A DNA stretch of 64,000 nt, taken from NCBI RefSeq assembly GCF_039880525.1, contig NZ_CP156989.1, forward strand, positions 2,418,001 to 2,482,000, in the 5' to 3' direction. The notes under the pieces were generated by a model. It had not been told where the DNA came from and ran no database searches. It worked only from the letters and a program-made list of their open reading frames with translations. The stretch is from Agrococcus sp. ProA11 (GTDB lineage: Bacteria > Actinomycetota > Actinomycetes > Actinomycetales > Microbacteriaceae). Position numbers and translations under genes: made by a program. Below are positions 16,008 to 24,461 of the stretch, in pieces (positions within the stretch are counted from its first letter, which is position 1; each line of letters begins with the position of its first letter).

Positions 16008-17206
16008 GCCGTGCTCCCTTCTCCGGTCAAACCCATTCTCGTCACCCACGCTCTGCTCGCCGCCACACCCACAGCCCCGAGCGCGAGCACCGTGGACATC
16101 CCCACGACCCCGACCCAGCCGAACCGGTCGTAGAGCACGCCGCCGAACCATCCCCACAGCGCAGCCCCCGTCAGCCAGCTCAGCTGGTAGAGCGCCGTCG
16201 ACTGCGCGCGGCCCCGGTCGGCCTCCATGCCAGAGAGGGTGCTCGACATCGGATGCGCCATGAACGTGCCGATGGTCAGCAGCGTGATGCCGACGAGCAG
16301 CACCCAGAAGCTCTGCCCGAGCATCGGCAGCGCCGCGATCGCCACGCTCAGGCCGCCGAAGGTGACGACCGACCATGGCGGCACGACGCTCGCGAGCCGC
16401 CCGGCCACTCGTGCGGCGAGCGCGCCGACGAAGTAGACGAGGAAGAACAGGCTCGCGATCGCCGCCGGGATGGAGAAGTGCGCACCGGTGAGGTGGAAGC
16501 CGAGGTAGTTGTAGACCGCGGTGAACGAGCCCATCACCAGGAAGCCCTGCAGGTAGATCGAGGTCGTCCGCCAGCGCGAGAGGTGGTGGCCGACATCCGC
16601 CAGCGATGCGCGGAAGCTCGTGGGTCGCGCGATGCGCTCCTCGATGCCGCGCGGCAGCAGCACGAAGAACAGCACGCACGCGACCAGCCCGATGGCCGCG
16701 ACGGCGATCAGCCCGACGCGCCAGTGCAGCAGCTCGCTGAGCGGCCCTGCGATGACGCGGCCGGTGACGCCGCCGATGGTGTTGCCGGTGATGTAGACCG
16801 CGGCCGCGGCAGGCACGCGGTGGCGCGGCAGCACCTCGACCAGCAGCGCCATCGCCACCGCCTGGATGCCCCCGAGCGCGATGCCCGTGAGCCCTCGCAT
16901 CACGAGCAGCACCTCCAGCGTCGGCGCGAGGGGCGCCAGGAGTGCGGCGGCCGTCGTCGCGACCAGGCTGATGCGCATGACGGCCGTCCTGCCGATGCGA
17001 TCCGACAGCCATGCCCACGCAAGCACCGAGACGGCGATGCCGGTCGTGGTGGCCGAGACCGCGAGGGCCGCGGTCGCGCTGGAGATGTCGAGATCGCGCG
17101 CGAGGCTCGGAAGGATCGCCTGCGCGTCGAACAGCTGCGAGAAGGTCGCGAAGCCGGAGACGAACAGCGCTGCGACGAGCCCCCGCTCCCGGCGATCGCG
17201 CGTCAC
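16004..17206 (-). CDS. MFS transporter (YnfM/arabinose-polymer efflux type)
   Basis: 400 aa with 12 hydrophobic segments. Seen: FDAQAILPSLARDLDIS, WLSDRIGRTAVMRISL (motif A), RGLTGIALGGIQAVAMALL, and GNTIGGVTGRVIAGPLSE. GTG start at 17206 overlaps the TctA stop by 4 nt, and its own stop overlaps the next start by 4 nt. Having an MFS protein inside a tripartite transporter operon is unusual; it may export a metabolite or serve as a second route for the same substrate. Confidence 0.87.
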   Translation of the reverse strand: MTRDRRERGLVAALFVSGFATFSQLFDAQAILPSLARDLDISSATAALAVSATTTGIAVSVLAWAWLSDRIGRTAVMRISLVATTAAALLAPLAPTLEVLLVMRGLTGIALGGIQAVAMALLVEVLPRHRVPAAAAVYITGNTIGGVTGRVIAGPLSELLHWRVGLIAVAAIGLVACVLFFVLLPRGIEERIARPTSFRASLADVGHHLSRWRTTSIYLQGFLVMGSFTAVYNYLGFHLTGAHFSIPAAIASLFFLVYFVGALAARVAGRLASVVPPWSVVTFGGLSVAIAALPMLGQSFWVLLVGITLLTIGTFMAHPMSSTLSGMEADRGRAQSTALYQLSWLTGAALWGWFGGVLYDRFGWVGVVGMSTVLALGAVGVAASRAWVTRMGLTGEGSTA

Positions 17207-18846
17207 TGCCGTCGCGCGTTCTCCGCGCGCTCCTCCTCCGTCTGCTCGCCGTCTGTCGCGTCAGTCGGAGCATCCCCTGCGGCGCGCTTCGCCCGCTGCT
17301 CGCGCTTCACGCGCGCGAGCTCGAGCAGGCCGGTGGCCGGCGGGATGTTGCGTGCCTGCACGAGCACCGACGGGCGGCCCTTCGTGCGGCGACGGATGGC
17401 GGCGTAGGCGATGCCGATGGCGAGCACCGAGTAGATGGTGATGGCGATCGGGTCGCTGACGAAGACGGTGAAGTCGCCGCCGGAGATGAGCAGCGACTGC
17501 CGCACCGACGCTTCGAGGATCGGGCCGAGCACGAACGCGAGCACGAGCGGGCCCGGGTCGAAGCCGGTGCGCTTCATGAGCCAGCCGAGGATGCCGAAGC
17601 CGAGCACGATCCAGATGTCGAAGGGGTCGTTCGCGATCGAGAAGGTGCCGATCAGCACGATCGCCATGGCGAAGGTGACGAGGATCCCCATGGGCACGCG
17701 CAGCAGCTGCACGAAGACACCCACCATCGGCATGTTGAGCACGAGCAGCATCGCGTTGCCGATCACCATCGAGGCGACCACGCCCCAGAAGATCTCGGGG
17801 TGGTTCGGGATCAGGCTCGGTCCCGGCGTGATGCCCTGGATGAGCAGGGCGCCGAAGATGAGCGCGAGCACGACGTTGGAGGGGATGCCGAGCACCAGCA
17901 GCGGCACGAATGCCGAGGTCGAGGAGGCGTTGTTGGCGGTCTCCGGGCCGGCGACGCCCTCGATGGCGCCCTTGCCGAAGCGCTCTGGCGTCTTCGAGCT
18001 GCGCTTCTCGAGCGCGTACGACGCGAGCGAGGAGAGCACGCCGCCGCCGCCGGGCAGGATGCCGATGAAGAAGCCGAGGAATGAGCCGCGCACGATCGGC
18101 ATGGCCGACTGCGCGAGGTCGCCGCGCGTCGGCATGATCTTGGTGACCTTCTTGGCCACCTTGTGCAGGTGGCCGCCCTGCTCGAGGTTGTGCAGGATCT
18201 CGCCGACGCCGAACAGGCCCATGGCGATGGCGACGAAGTCGAAGCCGTCGAGCAGCGAGGCGGAGCCGAAGTTGAAGCGCGGCATGCCGCTGATCTGATC
18301 CTGGCCGACGGTGGCGAGCAGCAGACCGGCCGCGGCCATCGTCATGGCCTTCCAGGTGGATCCGGTGCCGAGCGAGGTGACGAGCATGAGGCCGAGCACC
18401 ATGAGCGCCACCATGGCGACCGGGCCGAAGGCGAGTGCGGCGTCGGCGAGGATCGGGGCGAAGATCGCTAGCCCGATCACCGAGACGATGCCGCCGATGA
18501 AGGAGCCGATCGCGGCGATGCCGAGCGCGGGCCCGGCCCTGCCCTGCTTGGCCATCTGGTAGCCGTCGAAGGTCGTGACGACGGAGGCGGCCTCGCCCGG
18601 CATGCGCAGCAGCACCGACGTGATCGTGCCGCCGTACATGGAGCCGTAGTAGATGCCCGCGAGCATGATGATCGCGGTCGCGGGGTCGAGCGCGTAGGTG
18701 AGCGGCAGCAGCAGCGCGATGGTCGCGGTCGGGCCGAGGCCCGGCAGGACACCGATCGCGGTGCCGATGACGACGCCGACGAAGACGTAGAGCAGGTTGA
18801 TCGGGTCGAGCGCGACACCGAACCCGGTCAGCAGGCCATCAAGCAT
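17203..18846 (-). CDS. tctA: Tripartite tricarboxylate transporter large permease TctA
   Basis: 547 aa, a usual TctA length or slightly longer. Seen: INLLYVFVGVVIGTAIGVLPGLGP, MLAGIYYGSMYGGTITSVLLRMPGEAASVVTTFDGYQMA, and GIPSNVVLALIFGALLIQGITPGP, the family signatures, with about 11 TM segments. The C-terminal 45 residues are a charged cytoplasmic tail. It works with TctB and a secreted binding protein TctC in proton- or sodium-driven uptake of carboxylates. The gene follows tctB by 6 nt. Confidence 0.95.
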   Translation of the reverse strand: MLDGLLTGFGVALDPINLLYVFVGVVIGTAIGVLPGLGPTATIALLLPLTYALDPATAIIMLAGIYYGSMYGGTITSVLLRMPGEAASVVTTFDGYQMAKQGRAGPALGIAAIGSFIGGIVSVIGLAIFAPILADAALAFGPVAMVALMVLGLMLVTSLGTGSTWKAMTMAAAGLLLATVGQDQISGMPRFNFGSASLLDGFDFVAIAMGLFGVGEILHNLEQGGHLHKVAKKVTKIMPTRGDLAQSAMPIVRGSFLGFFIGILPGGGGVLSSLASYALEKRSSKTPERFGKGAIEGVAGPETANNASSTSAFVPLLVLGIPSNVVLALIFGALLIQGITPGPSLIPNHPEIFWGVVASMVIGNAMLLVLNMPMVGVFVQLLRVPMGILVTFAMAIVLIGTFSIANDPFDIWIVLGFGILGWLMKRTGFDPGPLVLAFVLGPILEASVRQSLLISGGDFTVFVSDPIAITIYSVLAIGIAYAAIRRRTKGRPSVLVQARNIPPATGLLELARVKREQRAKRAAGDAPTDATDGEQTEEERAENARRQ

Positions 18847-18852
18847 GGCGAA

Positions 18853-19392
18853 TCACATCCAGGACGTCAGCGGCGTCATGAGCAGGTCCCGAGGCATCGG
18901 GACGCCGAGCACGACGTCGAACAGCATGAAGAGGGCGATGGCACCGACGACGGCCAGCGGCGCGGCGGTGACCCACCGCATCTGCCCGAACATCCGCAGC
19001 CACAGCAGCATCAGCAGCATGGCGGGCAGCGTGAAGCCGAACACGGTGAAGAGCACGGCGAAGACCACGAGCGAGCCGAGCGCGATGAGGGTGCGCACGG
19101 ACTCCGTGCCCCATGGCTCGTAGTCGTCCAAGGTGTCGGTGAGGGCGACCACGATGGTCGAGCCGAGCATCAGCACGGCGGCGATGAACGGCCACAGCCC
19201 CGGCCCCGGGCGGGTGCCCGTGCCGAGGCCGTAGCCGGTGCTGAGGATGATGGCGACGACGCTGACCGCGGCGAGCACGGCGACCGCGCTCCAGCGCGCG
19301 ATCCGTCGCCCGCGAGCGCCCTCGAGCGCCTCGGGGGAATCGGATGCGGGAGGCGCCGTCAGCAGCGCAGCGCGGTCAGCGTCGTCGGTCAT
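18853..19392 (-). CDS. tctB: Tripartite tricarboxylate transporter small permease TctB
   Basis: 179 aa with four TM segments. Seen: GYGLGTGTRPGPGLWPFIAAVLMLGSTIVV, ALGSLVVFAVLFTVFGFTLPAMLLMLLWLRMF, and FDVVLGVPMPRD close to the C-terminus, all as in TctB. It follows tctC by 5 nt and precedes tctA by 6 nt. The first 45 residues form a hydrophilic tail. Confidence 0.92.
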   Translation of the reverse strand: MTDDADRAALLTAPPASDSPEALEGARGRRIARWSAVAVLAAVSVVAIILSTGYGLGTGTRPGPGLWPFIAAVLMLGSTIVVALTDTLDDYEPWGTESVRTLIALGSLVVFAVLFTVFGFTLPAMLLMLLWLRMFGQMRWVTAAPLAVVGAIALFMLFDVVLGVPMPRDLLMTPLTSWM

Positions 19393-19397
19393 GGTCG

Positions 19398-20408
19398 TCA
19401 GCTCCCGAGGATGCGGGTGTAGACCTCCTCGGCCTCCGCGAGGAAGCCGTCGAAGTCATCGGCGGTCTGGTACTCGGCCGGCACGTAGTTCTCGCCGATC
19501 GCGGCGACCGTCTCGTCGTTGGTGAGGCAGCTCTCAAGCGCGTCGGAGAGCGTCGCCACGACGTCGTCGGGCGTGCCCGCAGGGGCGGCGAGGGCGTAGA
19601 TCGTCACGGCCAGGGTGAGGTCGTCGTAGCCGAGCTCGCTCAGCGTGGGCGTCTCCGACAGGTGCGACTGGCGCTCGGGCGAGGAGACGGCGAGGGCCGA
19701 GAACTCACCGGACTCGATGCGCTGCACCACATCCTCCTGGTCGTTCACGAAGATCGAGTCGACGTGGCCGCCCAGCAGCGCGGTGATGGCGCCGGCGCTG
19801 CCGTCGAAGGGCACCACGGTGACCTCGATGCCGTACTCGTCGGCGAGGCGCTGGAGCTCGATGGCCTGCGGGGTGGATGCGCCGGAGACGCCGACCGTCA
19901 GCGTGCCGGGAGCCTCCTCCGCTGCGGCGAAGTAGTCCTCGGCCGAGGCGTAGGGCGAGTCCTGCCCGACGACGAGGATCATCGGCGAGTAGGAGATGAC
20001 GCCGATCGGGGCGACATCCTCACGGGAGTAGTCGAGGCCGTTCGCGATCGGGGACAGCGCGACCATGCCGGGCGAGACGATCGCGATTGTCTGGCCGTCG
20101 GCCGGCTTCGAGATCATGTCCTGCAGGCCGACCGAGCCGGAGCCGCCGGTGATGTTCTCGGCGATGATGTTGGTGCCGAGCTCGTCGCCGAGGCACGGCG
20201 CGAGTGCGCGGGCGGTGACGTCGGTCGGGCCACCGGCCGAGTACGGCACCACGAAGCGGATGTCGCCCTGGGGGAACGCCGCGGCCTCCGCCTCCGGTGC
20301 TGTGGTCTCGCCCGCGTCAGCCGCGCTGCAGCCTGCGAGCAGCGTGACGCCCATGATGGCTCCGGCCGCGATGAGCGACCGATTGTTGTTCCTGCTCATG
20401 CTGCGCAT
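19398..20408 (-). CDS. tctC: Tripartite tricarboxylate transporter binding lipoprotein TctC
   Basis: 336 aa. Lipoprotein signal: basic N-terminus, hydrophobic stretch, and lipobox LLAGC with Cys near residue 27. Family motifs: FVVPYSAGGPTDVTARALAP, NITGGSGSVGLQDMISKPADGQT, and GVSGASTPQAIELQRLADE. In Gram-positives the binding protein is lipid-anchored on the outer face of the membrane. AGGAG lies 6 nt upstream of the ATG. First gene of the operon; a promoter and palindrome lie upstream. The ligand is unknown; family members bind di- and tricarboxylates, aromatic acids and others. Confidence 0.93.
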   Translation of the reverse strand: MRSMSRNNNRSLIAAGAIMGVTLLAGCSAADAGETTAPEAEAAAFPQGDIRFVVPYSAGGPTDVTARALAPCLGDELGTNIIAENITGGSGSVGLQDMISKPADGQTIAIVSPGMVALSPIANGLDYSREDVAPIGVISYSPMILVVGQDSPYASAEDYFAAAEEAPGTLTVGVSGASTPQAIELQRLADEYGIEVTVVPFDGSAGAITALLGGHVDSIFVNDQEDVVQRIESGEFSALAVSSPERQSHLSETPTLSELGYDDLTLAVTIYALAAPAGTPDDVVATLSDALESCLTNDETVAAIGENYVPAEYQTADDFDGFLAEAEEVYTRILGS

Positions 20409-20451
20409 GGCGGCTCCTAACCTCGTTGTTAGTGACAGTGGACCTGGTTTT

Positions 20452-20511
20452 GAGAGTGGACTCTCGAAATGTCCTGTCGCGAACGTAGTCTCGTGGCGGT
20501 CGCGGCGTCAA
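20452..20511 (-). promoter_or_regulatory. Predicted promoter and operator for the Tct operon
   Basis: Minus-strand -35 TTGACG (20511-20506) and -10 TACGTT (20487-20482) are 18 nt apart. A perfect palindrome GAGAGTGGACTCTC (20452-20465) begins about 10 nt after the expected start site. With flanks it reads TGAGAGTGGACTCTCG, resembling the palindrome at 24410-24425 (11 of 16 positions identical), which has the same placement. A TetR gene lies next door. Confidence 0.5.
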
Positions 20512-20568
20512 GCCGCGATAAGCATCGACAATCACTCGGGGTGGTCGTGCGGTCGCTGCGCGCGCGCC

Positions 20569-21222
20569 TCATCGCGGCGCGACGAGCACGAGCGGCCGCA
20601 GCTGCGCATCCAGCCGCGGCCCGAGCCGCTCCCAGATGCGATTCGGATCGAATCCGCGCACCGGGGTGCGATCGATCTCGTGCATGAAGATCGCGTGGCA
20701 GTTCTGTGCGACCAGCAGCGCCTCGGCGCGCAGGTCGAGCAAGCCCCGCTCCTGGCCGGCCTCGATGATCGCCCGCACGAGCGCGATCGTGCGGTCACCC
20801 TGCGCGACGTTGCGCGCGCTCCGCTCGCTCAGCGCGAAGCCCTCGCGCAGGTAGCGCGCCGAGTTGGCCGGATTCCGGCGATAGAAGGCGCAGCGCTCGA
20901 GGTAGACCGCGCGCACGCGCTCGACGAAGTTGACGCCGGTGGGGCTGTCGCCCTGCGCGGCGACGAGCGCCGCATCCTGATCCTCGATGCGGTCGAGCAC
21001 GTCGTCGAGCTCATCGCCGAAGACCATGTGGAGCAGCTCGTCCTTGCTCGCCACGTAGCGGAACAGCGTCGCCTCGCCGACGCCGGCGAGCAGCGCGACC
21101 TCGCGCATCGTGATGTCCTCGAAGCGCTTCTCGTGCATGAGCGATGCGGCGGCAGCCTGGATGGCGTCACGCTTGCGCTGCTTGCCGCGCTGGCGCGCCG
21201 ACATCTCCGGAGCGGTCGTCAC
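20569..21222 (-). CDS. TetR-family regulator
   Basis: 217 aa. N-terminal HTH: KRDAIQAAAASLMHEKRFEDITMREVALLAGVGEATLFRYVASKDELLHMVF. The helical ligand-binding domain has no recognised specificity. It is the last gene of the SDR/MmgE/oxidoreductase operon, 4 nt after the oxidoreductase stop, and lies beside the tctC promoter. It is the best candidate for binding the related palindromes at 20452 and 24410. Confidence 0.9.
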   Translation of the reverse strand: MTTAPEMSARQRGKQRKRDAIQAAAASLMHEKRFEDITMREVALLAGVGEATLFRYVASKDELLHMVFGDELDDVLDRIEDQDAALVAAQGDSPTGVNFVERVRAVYLERCAFYRRNPANSARYLREGFALSERSARNVAQGDRTIALVRAIIEAGQERGLLDLRAEALLVAQNCHAIFMHEIDRTPVRGFDPNRIWERLGPRLDAQLRPLVLVAPR

Positions 21223-21226
21223 GGCG

Positions 21227-22192
21227 TCACCTCATCGCGTCTTGGGATCTGCTGCCCTGCCAGGGCTGCAGCACGATCTTGCCATCCAGGCCGCCTCGCT
21301 CGCCCGCACGGTGCGCCGCGGCGGCGTCGACGAGCGGGAACGTGCGCGCCACGCGGGGCCGCAGGGCACCGAGCTCGACCCACTGCGCAATGCGTGCCAT
21401 CCCGGTCTCGGACGGCTCGACCACGACCCTGCGCAGCCTGATGCCGCGCTTGCTGGCGCGCTGCTCCACGCTCTCGGCGGTGCGCGGGATGAGCGACACG
21501 AGGCTGCCGCCGGGTGCGCACCAGTCGAGCAGCGCGGCGGTGCGCTCGCCGCCGAAGGGATCGATGACCAGATCGTGCCGCGAGGGCTGCCCGGGCGTGC
21601 CGTCGGGCGCGGCCTCGACGACGGCTGCGCCCCACCTCGACGCCTCGATGAGCCGCGCGGGTCGGGCGCACGCCGTGACCGAAGCGCCGAGCGCCATGGC
21701 GATCTGCACCGCGAGCCTGCCGACTCCCCCGCCGGCGCCGCAGACGAGCACCGACTGGCCGGCGCGCAGCCGGCCCGCTGCCTCGAGCGCCTGCAGCGCG
21801 GTGAGCCCGGCCAGCGGGAGCGATGCCGCGTCGGCGAAGTCGAGCCCCGCAGGCATGCGCGCCAGCTGCCGCGCGGGAGCCGAGACGTACTGCGCGTACG
21901 CCGCAGCCGGCAGCGGAAAGCGCGGCATGCCGAAGACGCGGTCGCCGGGCACGAGCACGTTCGAACCGTCGGCGACCTCCTCGACGATCCCTGCGACGTC
22001 GAAGCCGAGGATCGCCGGGTCGCCCCAGAGGCCGCGCCCGCCGGTGGCGCGCGACTTCCAGTCGGTGGGGTTGACGCCCGCCGCCTCGACCCGCACGAGC
22101 ACCTCGCCGGGGAGCAGCGCAGGGATCGGCACGGTCACGGGCTGCAGCACATCCGGCCCGCCCCACGCGGTCGCCGCGACAGCCTGCATCAT
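21227..22192 (-). CDS. Zinc-free MDR oxidoreductase (quinone oxidoreductase-like)
   Basis: About 321 aa. Seen: GVNPTDWKSRATGGRGLWGDPAILGFDVAGIVEEVA (zinc-free MDR N-domain) and VLVCGAGGGVGRLAVQIA for the dinucleotide site. The start is taken as the ATG at 22192, which overlaps the MmgE/PrpD stop as ATGA; in-frame ATGs lie at 22189 and 22213. Part of the four-gene operon with SDR, MmgE/PrpD and TetR. The substrate is probably an enone or quinone-like intermediate of the pathway; this is inference. Confidence 0.83.
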   Translation of the reverse strand: MMQAVAATAWGGPDVLQPVTVPIPALLPGEVLVRVEAAGVNPTDWKSRATGGRGLWGDPAILGFDVAGIVEEVADGSNVLVPGDRVFGMPRFPLPAAAYAQYVSAPARQLARMPAGLDFADAASLPLAGLTALQALEAAGRLRAGQSVLVCGAGGGVGRLAVQIAMALGASVTACARPARLIEASRWGAAVVEAAPDGTPGQPSRHDLVIDPFGGERTAALLDWCAPGGSLVSLIPRTAESVEQRASKRGIRLRRVVVEPSETGMARIAQWVELGALRPRVARTFPLVDAAAAHRAGERGGLDGKIVLQPWQGSRSQDAMR

Positions 22193-23544
22193 CCCGAGCA
22201 CAGCGAGCCCCACGGCTCGATGCCGTACAGCGCATCGATCAGGCGCCGCATGCCACCGGCCTCATCGACGCCCTCGACCAGCGTCGGCAGCTGCATCGCG
22301 AGGCTCCGCGCGATGCCGGCTGCCGGCAGCAGCTCGACCGCGAGCTGGGCGGCGCGAGCGGCATCCATCCGCACACTGTCCAGCGCACCGCGCACGCGTC
22401 GACCGTCACGGAGCTCGATCGACACCTCGGCGCCGTGCGCGTCGGCCCCGCGACCATCGCTCGCGCGCAGCCCGCCCTCCACCTCGATCCGCTCGCGCAG
22501 GTGCGCCACCTCGGCGCTCGCCGGGTGCAGCGCCGCCACCGTCACGCGGCCCGCTGCGAGTGCGACGGCGACGCCCTGCCGCGCATCCATCATCGCCTGC
22601 GGCCACGACGTCGGTGGCTGTGGGCTGTCGATGCCGGGGTAGGCCGCATCCGCGTCGGACAGGCGCACGAGGACGCGCTCGACGGATGCGGCGTCGAACG
22701 GCTCGAGCTCGCCCCGCAGCTCGAGCGCGATCTCCACCGCGGCCTGGTTGATCGCGCACACCGGATGCGCCTTCAGCAGCATCTGCTCGATGACCGCGTC
22801 GCCCGTCAGCTCCGCTGCGAGCTGCCCGGTGTCGATGGGGTCTGCGCCCAGCGCGCGGAGCAGGCCGGACCGGCCTTCCAGCGCTGTCGCGGCGCCGCGA
22901 GCACCGCCCGCCGCCCAGAGCGCGGCCTCGACCCCGTCGCGCGACGCCGCCGCGGTCTGCAGCCGCCACTCGTCGGTGCCGACCAGCCATACCTCGGTGT
23001 AGCCGGCGGCGCGGTTCGCCGCGAGCGCGATCGCGTTGGCCGTCGCCCGCTCGTCGAGGCCGAGCACCGCGGCGACACCGGCGGCGGCAGCCATCGGGCC
23101 CACGACCCCGGTGGCGCGCATGCCGCGGGCGCGCGCGTGCGGCAGCAGCGCGCCGCCCAGCACGCCGCCCACCTGATAGCCGATCGCGAGCGCCGAGAGC
23201 ACGCGGTCACCATCGACGTCGCGGGGCGCGACCGCGAGCACGGCTGGCGTCACCACGCTGCCGAGATGCGTCACGGAGCGCGGATGCTCGTCGTGCTGGG
23301 CGCGTGCGCCCATGCGGAGCGAGGTCGCGAAGGCACGGTCGGGGACCGACACGGCCGTCGCCGCCCACGGCAGCTCGCGGCTGCCGGCGATCCCGGGCAG
23401 CGCCATGCCGTGCGCGGCGAGCCCGACGGTGAGGTTGTGGAGCAGCGCGGAGATCGTGGCGCTGCGCGTCGCAGCCGGCAGCGGCGTGGCCGCAGTGCGC
23501 ACGATGTGGGCGGCCAGCGTCGCCGCCAGCGTCGGCCCGGTCAC
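22189..23544 (-). CDS. MmgE/PrpD-family protein
   Basis: 451 aa. Seen: HNLTVGLAAHGMALPG, RMGARAQHDEHPRSVTHLGSVV, ALAIGYQVGGVLGGAL, and LLKAHPVCAINQAAVEIALEL, matching the all-alpha and second domains of MmgE/PrpD proteins (2-methylcitrate dehydratase, aconitate decarboxylase, iminodisuccinate epimerase). The family covers several dehydratase, isomerase and decarboxylase activities, so the reaction is not fixed. ATG overlaps the SDR stop by 4 nt. Its presence beside a TctCBA transporter fits metabolism of a polycarboxylate or a branched acid. Confidence 0.85.
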   Translation of the reverse strand: MTGPTLAATLAAHIVRTAATPLPAATRSATISALLHNLTVGLAAHGMALPGIAGSRELPWAATAVSVPDRAFATSLRMGARAQHDEHPRSVTHLGSVVTPAVLAVAPRDVDGDRVLSALAIGYQVGGVLGGALLPHARARGMRATGVVGPMAAAAGVAAVLGLDERATANAIALAANRAAGYTEVWLVGTDEWRLQTAAASRDGVEAALWAAGGARGAATALEGRSGLLRALGADPIDTGQLAAELTGDAVIEQMLLKAHPVCAINQAAVEIALELRGELEPFDAASVERVLVRLSDADAAYPGIDSPQPPTSWPQAMMDARQGVAVALAAGRVTVAALHPASAEVAHLRERIEVEGGLRASDGRGADAHGAEVSIELRDGRRVRGALDSVRMDAARAAQLAVELLPAAGIARSLAMQLPTLVEGVDEAGGMRRLIDALYGIEPWGSLCSG

Positions 23545-24248
23545 AGCGGTGCGGCCCCGATCGTCATGCCGCCGCAGACGTTGAGGTTCTGGCCCGTGAT
23601 GAAGCCGCGGTCGTCGAGCAGGAAGGCCACCGCCGAGGCGATGTCCTCCGGCTCCCCCACCCGCTTGACCGGGATCGCGTCGATGATCTGCTGCGTGCGC
23701 GGCTCACCAGCGGGGTTCGCCGCCTCGAACATGGCGGTGCGGATGGGGCCGGGGCTCACAGCGTTCACCGTAATGCCGTGTCGGCCCAGCTCGAGCGCCC
23801 ACGTGCGCGTGATGCCGATGAGGCCCGCCTTCGAGCCGCCGTAGGCGCCGCGGCCCGGCTTGCCGAGCGCCGCACGCGAGGCGATGTTCACGATGCGGCC
23901 GAAGCCGGCCTTCCGCATGCCCGGCAGCAGCGCCTTCGCGCAGCGCATCGCCGCGACCGTGTTGATCTCGTAGGTGCGCAGCACGTCGTCGAAGTCGAGA
24001 TCCTCCAGGTCGGCGACCCGGATGTAGCCGACGTTGTTGACGAGGCGATGGATGGGGCCGCCCGCGAGCGCTTCCGCGAGCGCCGCCTCGACCTGCTCGG
24101 CGTCGCCCATGTCTGCCTCGATGCCGCCGGGCTGCTTGTCGATGATCACGACCTCGCGCCCCTGGGCACGCTGCTGCGCCGCGATCGCCGCGCCGATTCC
24201 GCTCGCCCCACCGGTCACCAGCACCCGCTCGTTCGTCGTCTCGGCCAT
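23541..24248 (-). CDS. Short-chain dehydrogenase/reductase
   Basis: 235 aa from MAETTNERVLVTGGASGIG. Seen: NNVGY in place of NNAG, NIASRAALGKPGRGAYGGSKAGLIG with the catalytic Ser/Tyr/Lys set, and GPIRTAMFEAANP. The C-terminus GFITGQNLNVCGGMTIG is FabG-like. The start at 24248 is preferred to the ATG at 24350, which would place a low-complexity tail in front of the Rossmann strand. First gene of the operon that ends with the TetR gene; its promoter must lie in the 24249-24455 divergent region. Confidence 0.87.
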   Translation of the reverse strand: MAETTNERVLVTGGASGIGAAIAAQQRAQGREVVIIDKQPGGIEADMGDAEQVEAALAEALAGGPIHRLVNNVGYIRVADLEDLDFDDVLRTYEINTVAAMRCAKALLPGMRKAGFGRIVNIASRAALGKPGRGAYGGSKAGLIGITRTWALELGRHGITVNAVSPGPIRTAMFEAANPAGEPRTQQIIDAIPVKRVGEPEDIASAVAFLLDDRGFITGQNLNVCGGMTIGAAPL

Positions 24249-24363
24249 CGCCGCACCACCCGTCTCCAGCTCGTCGTTCGTCGTGGCAGCGCAAGGCAAG
24301 GGCTCCGTCGCCGCACCTCCGAGCGTAGGGAGCAAAGCGAGAGCCGGCAATCAGTTCCCCCTA

Positions 24364-24425
24364 TTGGCAACCGATCCGGAGCCGTGTAACCTCCCCGGAG
24401 AACATCTTTTGATAGCGTACTATCA
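24364..24425 (+). promoter_or_regulatory. Predicted promoter and operator for the hydrolase/monooxygenase operon
   Basis: TTGGCA (24364-24369) and TAACCT (24387-24392) are 17 nt apart, followed about 10 nt after the expected start site by the perfect palindrome TGATAGCGTACTATCA (24410-24425). The arrangement and the TGANAG...CT.TC pattern match the tctC operator. Confidence 0.5.
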
Positions 24426-24461
24426 GAATTCAGATCACGACGAAGTGAGGTTGAGGTGGCA

